A stretch of 64,000 nucleotides of DNA, taken from assembly GCF_014641615.1 (NCBI RefSeq), contig NZ_BMIB01000004.1, forward strand, positions 496,001-560,000. Direction: 5' to 3'. Below the pieces are notes generated by a model. The model had not been told where the DNA came from. It did not search any database and was given only the letters and a program-made list of their open reading frames with translations. The position numbers were made by a program, and so were the translations under genes. Positions 45,833 to 53,191 of the stretch are shown here, piece after piece. This stretch comes from Filimonas zeae (GTDB taxonomy: Bacteria > Bacteroidota > Bacteroidia > Chitinophagales > Chitinophagaceae). Position 1 is the first letter of the stretch. The number at the start of each line of letters is the position of its first letter.

Positions 45833-46675
45833 CTACTGTTCTTCAGCAACCTGGAAGCTAATGCTTTGCCTTTGACGGAAAATTACGTTTCTGCCGTTCT
45901 GAATAGCGGGTTGCCATTTCGGTCCCTTTCTTATTACACGAACAGCTTCTTCGCCAGTACCATAGCCCGGGTTGTTTTCGGCTTTTACTTCAGAAATGCT
46001 ACCATCTTTATCCACCAGAAACGATACCACTACAGTATATATTCCCAAAGGCGCACCGTTTTCAACCGGTAGTGTTTTTTCCAGATTTCTTTCCAGATAC
46101 CTTCTCCACGCAGCATCACCGCCCGGAAACTTAGCCTGTATCTGTACACCTTTAAACTCTACATCATAATCTTCTACAGCCGCTTTAGGCGCAGCTACCG
46201 CGCCGGTGCCCCGTTCTTCTGTGGGCGGCGCAATAATACCAGCATCTTTTACACCTTCCTGGTTATAGGTACCAATATGGGCATCCTCCAGCTTAGTGAT
46301 ATCCTGAATCTGTTCCTCCGGTTGTACTTCTTCATCTATTATAATACGGGGAGGAGTAAACTGTATCATTTCCACTTTAGGTGGTGCAGCATGCTGTGGA
46401 GGCGGAGGTGGCGGAGGTTCCGGCGCAGGCTCTTTCTGTGGTTGCACCTGTTCCAGCTGCACATCCATCACCACCATCGGTGCTGCTACTTTTTTCCCTG
46501 TATTAGCCAGTAGCGAAACAGCAGAGATTAAGATAACAGTAATAGCCATGAATATAAGAGCTATTACCAAACGCTTGCGGTAAGATCTGCGGAGCGCATA
46601 AGCTCCATACGCTTTATTCTTACCCTCGAACAAAATGTCGAGCATATCGGCAGTTAAAATGGAATGAGTATCCAT
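45833..46675 (-). CDS. Energy transducer TonB, paralogue 2
   Basis: A 280-residue TonB: cytoplasmic MLDILFEGKNKAYGAYALRR, a membrane helix (about 36-58), a spacer with EPPPPPPPQHAAPP, and the C-terminal domain (GIYTVVVSFLVDKDGSISEV, AVRVIRKGPKWQPAIQNGRN). It is clearly a recent duplicate of the gene at 48014; large blocks are identical. The two copies flank a repeat array and a gene of unknown function on the other strand. It has its own terminator. Confidence 0.95.
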   Translation of the reverse strand: MDTHSILTADMLDILFEGKNKAYGAYALRRSYRKRLVIALIFMAITVILISAVSLLANTGKKVAAPMVVMDVQLEQVQPQKEPAPEPPPPPPPQHAAPPKVEMIQFTPPRIIIDEEVQPEEQIQDITKLEDAHIGTYNQEGVKDAGIIAPPTEERGTGAVAAPKAAVEDYDVEFKGVQIQAKFPGGDAAWRRYLERNLEKTLPVENGAPLGIYTVVVSFLVDKDGSISEVKAENNPGYGTGEEAVRVIRKGPKWQPAIQNGRNVIFRQRQSISFQVAEEQ

Positions 46676-46963
46676 GGGTAAAAGGTTTCCAATAAGATTC
46701 AGAAGTATTCACTTTCCACATGTCCACAGGCAGTATTGAAAAATAATTGTTCAGAATTTCCTTCCTATTTATCTTTAATAAGTACGCATAAAGCACTTTT
46801 CTCCGCTTATGTAGTACCCAATATTCCTACCAGAGCAGAATTCGCATTGTAAAACAGTCTTGTTTGATTCATAATACGCGCTACAGCAGAAGTGAGTGGT
46901 GCCTTTTATGCTTTTGTCAGCGCTTTTCTGCATTTATATAGTTCTTTCGAAGCTTTCCGGGGA
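46676..46963. other. Non-coding lead between tonB paralogue 2 and the 21-bp repeat array
   Basis: This stretch must hold the promoter of the tonB gene (minus) and of the plus-strand unit. A frame open on the plus strand from a GTG at 46896 (ATG at 46908) begins with a hydrophobic run LLSALFCIYIVL and reads through the repeat array into the gene at 47304. I do not annotate it as coding because the array is open in both directions. Confidence 0.5.
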
Positions 46964-47236
46964 CTTCCTGACTGAGTCAGGAAGTTTCGCGGTTCAGCCG
47001 GGAAGCTTCCTGATCCGGTCAGGAACCTTCCTGACTCAGTCGCGAAGCTTCCTGATTCATCCGCGAAGCTTCGCGGTCTGGCCAGGAAGTTTCCTGATGC
47101 GGGCGGGAAGGTTCGCAGTTAAACCGCGAAGCTTCCGGGTTGGGTCAGGAAACTTCCTGACTGAACCGCGAAACTTCCTGATTGGACCGCGAAGCTTCCT
47201 GACCCAATGGCGAAGTTTCGCGGCTGCGTCAGGAAG
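46964..47236. repeat. Thirteen-copy 21-bp tandem array with two interchangeable palindromic arms
   Basis: Exactly 13 units of 21 bp (273 bp) without a break. Each unit is an 8-base left arm, 5 variable bases and an 8-base right arm. Arms come in two kinds: CTTCCTGA / TCAGGAAG and CTTCGCGG / CCGCGAAG (with small variants). Within a unit, arms may match (units 1, 2, 3 and 8, giving hairpins) or be mixed (most others). Across unit borders the palindrome GGAAGCTTCC or GCGAAGCTTC forms. If translated from the plus strand it would give a 7-residue repeat (SFL-type). The array ends 67 bp before the ATG at 47304. Confidence 0.95.
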
Positions 47237-47303
47237 GCTTACCGGAAAATCAGAAGTGATGCGCAATACATCAGCACAATTATTCACAGAATCAGTACTA
47301 CAT

Positions 47304-47930
47304 ATGAAAAAATACAAAGACTTCATGCCAAAGGCAGACACACAGTTCAGAACATGGACCGAACTGTGGAAAATAGATTTTCCGCGTCTCGTGGCCCTCA
47401 CCCTGCCGCACGTTCAGTTGGCGGAACAGCAAAGCCACCTGCAACTGTCACAGAAGGCCATAGACATTATTGACGAAGTGGAGCGCGCGAAGATGAAACT
47501 GGCAGCCCTGGTGTCGGAAAAAGAAATGATTAAAAAAGAATTTACTGCAGCGGCCCGCACTTATATCAATATGGCTAAAGCCACGCCGCAGTTTAAAGAA
47601 GAAGGAATTTTGGGGATAGGAATTACCTGCACTAACCAAACCCTGGATTTAAACGATATGCGGCCTGCTATTAAAACAGCCGTATTTCCCCACCATGTAG
47701 AAGTTTCTTTTAAAAAACACCACGTATTATCAGTTGCTATTTACTGCCGCCTGCCGCAGGATAAAGGAAAATGGACATTGGTTGGAAAATGCAGCAAATC
47801 GCCTTTTATAGATAAAACGCCATTACGCATAGAGAATAAACCGGAAAAGAGGGAATACATGGCTATTTATACAGATGTGCAGGAATTGATGGGCCATCAA
47901 AGCGATATCTGTATGGTTACATTTGGTTAA
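47304..47930 (+). CDS. Protein of unknown function downstream of the 21-bp repeat array
   Basis: 208 residues from ATG 47304. The N-terminal half is helical (HLQLSQKAIDIIDEVERAKM, then EKEMIKKEFTAAARTYINMA); the C-terminal half is strand-rich (HHVEVSFKKHHVLSVAIYCR, EYMAIYTDVQELMG) like a fibronectin-type or Ig-like fold. There is no signal peptide or membrane helix if this start is right. From memory it resembles a group of roughly 200-residue Bacteroidota proteins of unknown function with a KxFxDFxP-type start; this needs a search. A longer frame from 46896 would add a hydrophobic N-terminus and thirteen 7-residue repeats. It lies alone on the plus strand between tonB paralogues. Confidence 0.7.
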   Translation: MKKYKDFMPKADTQFRTWTELWKIDFPRLVALTLPHVQLAEQQSHLQLSQKAIDIIDEVERAKMKLAALVSEKEMIKKEFTAAARTYINMAKATPQFKEEGILGIGITCTNQTLDLNDMRPAIKTAVFPHHVEVSFKKHHVLSVAIYCRLPQDKGKWTLVGKCSKSPFIDKTPLRIENKPEKREYMAIYTDVQELMGHQSDICMVTFG

Positions 47931-47957
47931 CCCCATTGTTATAAAGCATAGCAAAAC

Positions 47958-47992
47958 AACAATGCCCTACCGGAAACCGGTAAGGCATTGTT
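47958..47992. terminator. Bidirectional terminator between the unknown gene and tonB paralogue 3
   Basis: A 16-bp stem with one mismatch (AACAATGCC-TACCGG against CCGGTA-GGCATTGTT) and a 3-base loop lies between convergent stops at 47930 and 48014. Position and strength fit shared termination. Confidence 0.8.
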
Positions 47993-48013
47993 GATATAGA
48001 AAGAAGTTATCTT

Positions 48014-48856
48014 CTATTCTTCAGCAACCTGGAAGGTAATGCTTTGTTTTTGACGGTAGATTACGTTTCTGCCGTTCTGAACAGCGGGTTGCCATTTTGG
48101 TCCCTTTCTGATTACGCGAACTGCTTCTTCAGCAGTGCCATAGCCAGGGCTGTTTTCAGCTTTTACTTCAGAAATGCTACCGTCTTTGTCCACCAGAAAC
48201 GATACTACTACAGTATAGTTTCCGGGAGGCGCTCCGTTTTCTACAGGCAGATCACGGTTCAGGTTTCTTTCCAGATACTTTCTCCATTCTGCATCTCCAC
48301 CTGGGAATTTAGCCTGAATCTGTACGGTTTTAAATTCCTTGTCGTAATCTTCTGATGCAGCTTTAGGTGCGGCAACAGTACCGGTACCATGCTCTTCTAC
48401 AGGAGGAGCAACGATATCAGGACTTTTAACACCTTCCTGGTTGAATTTACCAATCTGGGTATCTTCCAGTTTAGCTACTTCCTGTACTTTATCTTCTTGT
48501 TTCACCTCTTCATCCTTCACAATTTTGGGAGGAGTGAATTTGGTGATTTCCACTTTGGGTGGTTCCACTTTTGGTGGCGGTGGCGGCGGAGGCGGCTCAG
48601 GCTTCTTCTCTTCTTCCTGCTGCTTCACGTCTTCCAGCTGCACATCCTGCACCATCACCTGCTGAACTTCCTCTTTTTCAGAGCCTTTCAGCATGGTTAC
48701 TGCGAAGATGAGCAAACAGATGATAGCCATGGCAATCAGGGCCGTTACCAGCCGCTTACGGTACGACCGGCGAAGATCGTAGGCTCCGTAATCCTTGTTC
48801 CTGCCTTCAAACAGGATGTCAAGGACGTCTGCGTTTAAAATTTTGTTTGCTTCCAT
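48014..48856 (-). CDS. tonB: Energy transducer TonB, paralogue 3 (end of the exb operon)
   Basis: A 280-residue TonB with MLDILFEGRNKDYGAYDLRR in the cytoplasm, a membrane helix (about 36-55), a spacer with KKPEPPPPPPPPKVEPPKVE, and the C-terminal domain (YTVVVSFLVDKDGSISEVKA, RKGPKWQPAVQNGRN). It lies 50 bp behind exbD on the same strand, so it is the operon's own TonB; the other two are duplicates further on. It provides the energy for the many TonB receptors in the window. Confidence 0.96.
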   Translation of the reverse strand: MEANKILNADVLDILFEGRNKDYGAYDLRRSYRKRLVTALIAMAIICLLIFAVTMLKGSEKEEVQQVMVQDVQLEDVKQQEEEKKPEPPPPPPPPKVEPPKVEITKFTPPKIVKDEEVKQEDKVQEVAKLEDTQIGKFNQEGVKSPDIVAPPVEEHGTGTVAAPKAASEDYDKEFKTVQIQAKFPGGDAEWRKYLERNLNRDLPVENGAPPGNYTVVVSFLVDKDGSISEVKAENSPGYGTAEEAVRVIRKGPKWQPAVQNGRNVIYRQKQSITFQVAEE

Positions 48857-48906
48857 TGTATCACAATGTTTTTAATAAGATTCATTAAGCTGAAATTTCC
48901 ATAAAC

Positions 48907-49461
48907 CTAGTTAGCAGCCGGAGCAGCAGGAGCGCCACCTTCTGATACTTTTACCAGTTGGTTTTCGCTCTCTGCAATGTCAACCATTGCATAACGCTTT
49001 ACTTCGTTTATGGCCATTTCGTCCAGTATATCAATCACATTCTTATACTTAGACTCTTCATTCGGCTTAATTACTACTACAAAATCTTCAGGATTCGTGG
49101 TCTTCTTCTTGTTGATGATTACATCACGGATTTCCTTGAAGTTAGAAGATTTGAAGTTGGCTCCAGCAGGATCCAGTATACCCTCATAGTAGAAGACGTT
49201 GTTGTCTTTACCTAACATGATGGTTAATGCACCTGATTCTTTTGCCTTGTTCTGATCTTCCGGATTATCAGCATCCTTTGGCATGAATAATTTCATAGCC
49301 GTAGGAGAACTCATTGTAGTCGTAAAAATGAAGAATGTGATCAACAGAAAACCTAAATCCACCATCGGGGTTAAGTCAACCCTCGTAGAGAGTTTTTTGC
49401 TTTTCTTGACCCCAGGGCCTTTCTTGTGCCCGCCGCCCGACGAGGTATCCATTTCTGCCAT
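48907..49461 (-). CDS. exbD: ExbD/TolR-family biopolymer transporter, second copy
   Basis: A 184-residue protein with a basic cytoplasmic start, one membrane helix (about 33-52) containing the proton-path Asp in TPMVDLGFLLITFF, and a periplasmic domain (DFVVVIKPNEESKYKNVIDI). It differs strongly from the other ExbD beside it, as is usual for paired ExbDs in Bacteroidota. It sits between that exbD (39-bp gap) and tonB. Confidence 0.94.
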   Translation of the reverse strand: MAEMDTSSGGGHKKGPGVKKSKKLSTRVDLTPMVDLGFLLITFFIFTTTMSSPTAMKLFMPKDADNPEDQNKAKESGALTIMLGKDNNVFYYEGILDPAGANFKSSNFKEIRDVIINKKKTTNPEDFVVVIKPNEESKYKNVIDILDEMAINEVKRYAMVDIAESENQLVKVSEGGAPAAPAAN

Positions 49462-49500
49462 AGCACAATCAATTTTATTGTTTACAAATACTGTTTACTG

Positions 49501-50160
49501 TTATTCTTCTGTTTTCGGACCACCTCTCAGGTTAGAATTCCATAAAGAAGTACCTTCTGGTACGCTTTCAGGATTTGTAACCATTTGAAATTTAAACAGT
49601 TCGTTCTTTTTAAACGCTGTCATTACATTTTTGAATGCGGGGAATTGCGAGTCGTTATCACCTTTCACCAACAGGTTCATGGTGGTTCCTGCGTAAACAG
49701 AGGCTGCGGCACGCATCCAGTCAAACATCTGATTATTCAGTGTATCCAGAACCGGAATACCTGGCAAAGACTTGTCATTCTGCTGATCTTTAGGAATAGC
49801 AGTTTGTTGCTTTAACTGTGCCAGCGGGGTACCAAAAAATTCCAGTTTAGCAATGCTTTGCATATCAGCATCACTCCAGTTCATTTTGTTGGTAACATTC
49901 AGAGTGTTTAAAATCTGTTCCCTTTTGCTTTCATCATCCATAGAAATGAAAGCCTTTCCGTCTTTGGTAATAGAAATCAGGATCACGTCTTTCTCAGGTG
50001 CTACCTTAGATGCTACCGAGCTGGGCGTAGTAACCGTAACTGCTTCAGACGGCTTAAATTTTGTTGTCAGGATAAAGAAAGACAACAACAGGAAAGCCAC
50101 ATCACACATCGCGGTCATGTCTATCGTCGTACTCTTTCTCGGTATTTTAGGCCTTGCCAT
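49501..50160 (-). CDS. exbD: ExbD/TolR-family biopolymer transporter, first copy
   Basis: A 219-residue protein with the membrane helix at about 16-33 and the conserved Asp in AMCDVAFLLLSFF, then a larger periplasmic domain than the second copy (about 40-219; VILISITKDGKAFISMDDES, MNLLVKGDNDSQFPAFKNVM). It lies 69 bp after exbB. It forms the proton channel complex with ExbB and TonB. Confidence 0.94.
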   Translation of the reverse strand: MARPKIPRKSTTIDMTAMCDVAFLLLSFFILTTKFKPSEAVTVTTPSSVASKVAPEKDVILISITKDGKAFISMDDESKREQILNTLNVTNKMNWSDADMQSIAKLEFFGTPLAQLKQQTAIPKDQQNDKSLPGIPVLDTLNNQMFDWMRAAASVYAGTTMNLLVKGDNDSQFPAFKNVMTAFKKNELFKFQMVTNPESVPEGTSLWNSNLRGGPKTEE

Positions 50161-50229
50161 AAGTAGATTTTTTATTTAAGATGCACTAATCACTCATTTC
50201 CATAAAACAAATACCTGTTTTTACACAGA

Positions 50230-51093
50230 CTATTTGTAGTTGGCGGCAAAGCTTTGGGTCAGGGTAAAACCAGACTCATCAATACCGTAAGTGATAGCAT
50301 CAATTCTTGTAGTGAACATGTTGTAGAACACGATCGCGATAGCGGAAGTACCGATACCTAATGCGGTGTTATACAGGGCCTCAGAGATACCTTGAGACAG
50401 TTTCTGAGCAGCTTCACCACCACCGCTGTCACCTAAGGCAGCAAATGAACGGATCATACCTAATACGGTACCTAACAGACCAAACAGGGTTGCTACTGAT
50501 GCAATGGTAGACAGGAACACCAGGTTCTTTTCCAGCATTGGCAGTTCCAGTGCAGTTGCTTCTTCGATTTCTTTTTGAATGTTCAGCACTTTCTGCTCTG
50601 TTTCCAGCTCAGCGTTGCCAATCATTTCTTTGTACTTACGAAGACCAGCCTTCATTACGTTACCTACAGAACCTTTTTGTTTGTCACACTCCGCCAGCGC
50701 CTTGTCCACATCTTTATTCGCTAAGTGAAATTGTACTTTACGGATGAACTCAGAAATGTTACCAGTGCCTTTTGCTTTGGAAACAGTCAGTAATCTTTCA
50801 ATTACGAAAGTGATTACCGTTAATAAGAAACCGATCAGGATAGGTACGATGATACCACCTTCGTACATACGGGCCAGGTTGGTTTTAGGACCTTCGTGTG
50901 CAGGCCAGAAAGCGCCTTCACCTGCTCTTGTAAAGTTGGCAGGGTTACCTAAAACAAAACGCCAGATACAATATCCTAACAGGATACAAGCAAACGGTGC
51001 AATCCATGAAATGGCATTACTACTCTTCTTCGGTTGTCCAGAACTAACACTCTTTGTTGCTGCTGCAGTTGCAGTCGGTTTAGTTTCAGCCAT
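50230..51093 (-). CDS. exbB: ExbB/TolQ/MotA-family proton channel protein
   Basis: A 287-residue protein with membrane helices at about 27-48, 80-105, 190-215 and 235-260. The third and fourth hold the conserved channel residues (NLVFLSTIASVATLFGLLGT, GISEALYNTALGIGTSAIAI). An N-terminal extension rich in Ala/Thr/Ser/Lys precedes the first helix. It is the first gene of the exbB-exbD-exbD-tonB operon. Confidence 0.95.
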   Translation of the reverse strand: MAETKPTATAAATKSVSSGQPKKSSNAISWIAPFACILLGYCIWRFVLGNPANFTRAGEGAFWPAHEGPKTNLARMYEGGIIVPILIGFLLTVITFVIERLLTVSKAKGTGNISEFIRKVQFHLANKDVDKALAECDKQKGSVGNVMKAGLRKYKEMIGNAELETEQKVLNIQKEIEEATALELPMLEKNLVFLSTIASVATLFGLLGTVLGMIRSFAALGDSGGGEAAQKLSQGISEALYNTALGIGTSAIAIVFYNMFTTRIDAITYGIDESGFTLTQSFAANYK

Positions 51094-51476
51094 GATGCAA
51101 TTGATTTTTAGTTTTTAAATCTAATACTTAAAATTTGAGTTCGCAATTCTAACGAAAAATCGTTTTCAAAAACACGTATTTCCAATAATTTAATTTACGG
51201 GTACGCTAATTTAAAAGATTTCAGCCGCCGCCGCAAATTATTGCTGCAAGCCGTTTGCGGCCACTTTGCTAAATTATTTTAGGTTAAACCCACCTTTTTA
51301 AGGGGCTAACCTGTAATTTATAATAGTTAAATGCTTAACACACTTCTTTTTTGCCAGGATTATGTTAATATATATATCCCCGCTTTAACAGGATAATTTC
51401 GGATTTCGAAACCAGGTGAAACCTCTGATATGCGCTTTTTGTCTACCCCATCATAGCAAAGAACGGCAAAATAAAA
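51094..51476. other. Intergenic region upstream of exbB
   Basis: About 380 bp without a supported gene. It must hold the exbB promoter on the minus strand. A sequence near 51152 resembles the LacI-type operator of the inositol locus but has a different spacing (see rejected items). I see nothing else I can support. Confidence 0.6.
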
Positions 51477-51520
51477 AAAGGAATTGTACCTCAGGCAGTT
51501 ACACCCCGTACAATTCCTTT
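51477..51520 (-). terminator. Terminator of the susC-susD unit
   Basis: A perfect 13-bp stem, AAAGGAATTGTAC and GTACAATTCCTTT, with an 18-base loop; on the minus strand it is followed by a T-rich tail (TTTTATTTT). It starts 19 bp past the susD stop. Confidence 0.85.
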
Positions 51521-51538
51521 GTGCCAAAGTTTTTTTAT

Positions 51539-53143
51539 CTAGAAGTAGCCAGGATTCTGATCCAGCTTTGTATTAAGTATCATTACATCGTTAGGTATAG
51601 GGAATATACGCTTGCGGACGTCACCATCCGTTTTAAAGCCCCAGGAGCCTTCAAACTTGCCAAAACGGATCATATCGGTACGGTGTATAGATTCCCACGC
51701 AAATTCACGGCAGCGCTCCGCATAAATATTTTCTAACGATACAGTTGTCCATGGCGCAGATGTAGTTCTGACAGCCCGTAATGCATTTACCAGGGATAAA
51801 GCAGTTTGACCATTAGTAGCATTAGCGCCACGTAATATAGCTTCTGCCTTCATCAGCAGCACATCTGCATAACGGAACATGGGAATATCATTACCCTGGT
51901 TACGGGTAGTAGAAGTGCTGTCAGGGTAAAACTTATTGTTCCGGTATCCCATGTGCCATGCAATTTCATCGTTACCTACGTCAAAAGGCCTCGTGGCATC
52001 TCTTAAAATAACATCGCGGGTAATATTAACATGGTAAGTATAGGCGCTTCCTCCATCGCTACCTGTGTAGGTTTGATCATACCCCTTTTTAGTGGTAGCT
52101 ACGGTAACCGGGCGACCATCGTAATAATATTGAAGTCCGGTAAGCCACTGGCCGTTACGCACATCATTTGCATCATTAAAGTAAGCATAGTATTCCGGCA
52201 GGGTACTCATTGGGCCGCTGGGTACATAAGGCAGGCTGAATCTGGCCCTCATAGACCTGGGTATGGTATATCTTGCATGAAACTGGGTACCATCGGTAAC
52301 ACCATTATCGTAAGGAACCGCAAAAATAAACTCCTTTATGGCAGGTCCGTTGTTGATATTGAACATTTTACGGTAGTCAGTTTCCAGTGCATAAGGCGCA
52401 GATGGAGCAGTTATAATACTGTCGCACATGGCTACCACATCATTATAACGGTTGGTACCATTATAAACCTGAGCATTCAGATACATTCTTGCCAGTAATG
52501 CAAAAGCCGTATACTTATTAGGACGGCCGTAAGTTTCCTGCCCCACAGCTTTGTTCAGATACGGTAAAGCCAGCTTCACTTCATTCTCAATAAAATTGAA
52601 CACTTCGGCCCTTTTTGTGGTAACGGGTGAAGTAGTATCGCCAAACTGCGTTACAAGGGGAATATTACCCCATAAATCCATCATCATATAATAAGTAATA
52701 GCCCGCATAGTACGCACCTCTGCCAGACCTGTATTTTTTGCTGCCGATTCAGGAGCCTTATTAATCAGGAATAAGCTCTGGTTGGCGAGACTGATAGTTG
52801 TACTGAGGTTATACCATACCCAGGAGTTATGCGAGTGATTCCTGTTCCAGGTATGATAGTGCAGCTGCTCATGATAACCACCATCGTACCAGTTACCACC
52901 GCGGGCAGGCATAATCATTTCATCAGTACTTTCTGACTGAAGAAAGAAATACTCTCTTGAAAAAACCTGACGGAACTGACTGTACACCTGGCCTGCTACC
53001 TGTGCAAAATGTTGTGGCGTAGAGGGAAATACGTCACTTGTAAGTTGCGTTTTCACCTCCATATCCAGTTTATGACAACCGCTCAAAAGTGAAGCGGTAA
53101 ACAATGTCACGGCTGACACTGCGCTAATAAAAAGAGCTTTCAT
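51539..53143 (-). CDS. SusD/RagB-family glycan-binding lipoprotein
   Basis: About 534 residues from the ATG at 53143; the longer frame from 53182 hides the signal sequence and is rejected. A lipoprotein signal with Cys in LLSGCHKLDM is seen, then the SusD TPR-type core (RTMRAITYYMMMDLWGNIPL, YTAFALLARMYLNAQVYNGT) and the C-terminal FAWESIHRTDMIRFGKFEGS and FPIPNDVMILN...QNPGY signature. It sits on the outside of the outer membrane as the lid of the SusC importer encoded just upstream (48-bp gap). By operon it belongs with inositol oxygenase. Confidence 0.95.
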   Translation of the reverse strand: MKALFISAVSAVTLFTASLLSGCHKLDMEVKTQLTSDVFPSTPQHFAQVAGQVYSQFRQVFSREYFFLQSESTDEMIMPARGGNWYDGGYHEQLHYHTWNRNHSHNSWVWYNLSTTISLANQSLFLINKAPESAAKNTGLAEVRTMRAITYYMMMDLWGNIPLVTQFGDTTSPVTTKRAEVFNFIENEVKLALPYLNKAVGQETYGRPNKYTAFALLARMYLNAQVYNGTNRYNDVVAMCDSIITAPSAPYALETDYRKMFNINNGPAIKEFIFAVPYDNGVTDGTQFHARYTIPRSMRARFSLPYVPSGPMSTLPEYYAYFNDANDVRNGQWLTGLQYYYDGRPVTVATTKKGYDQTYTGSDGGSAYTYHVNITRDVILRDATRPFDVGNDEIAWHMGYRNNKFYPDSTSTTRNQGNDIPMFRYADVLLMKAEAILRGANATNGQTALSLVNALRAVRTTSAPWTTVSLENIYAERCREFAWESIHRTDMIRFGKFEGSWGFKTDGDVRKRIFPIPNDVMILNTKLDQNPGYF

Positions 53144-53191
53144 ATTCAATATTTTCAATTTCAATAATTTAAAAACCGGCAAAGCCTCTGC

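Noticed and set aside
46964..47236. The 21-bp array as a CRISPR
   Set aside because: The conserved arms leave only five variable bases per unit, the unit is too short, there are no spacers of normal length and no cas genes are in the window.
47057..47401. Minus-strand open frame across the repeat array (Arg/Lys/Leu-rich repeat protein)
   Set aside because: It is open only because the unit is a multiple of three without stops; it has no convincing start and runs antisense into the gene at 47304.
51152..51167. Sequence ACGAAAAATCGTTTTC upstream of exbB, similar to the LacI operators
   Set aside because: It has two extra A bases in the left arm compared with ACGAAATCG, which breaks the arm spacing, and exbB has no link to the inositol locus.
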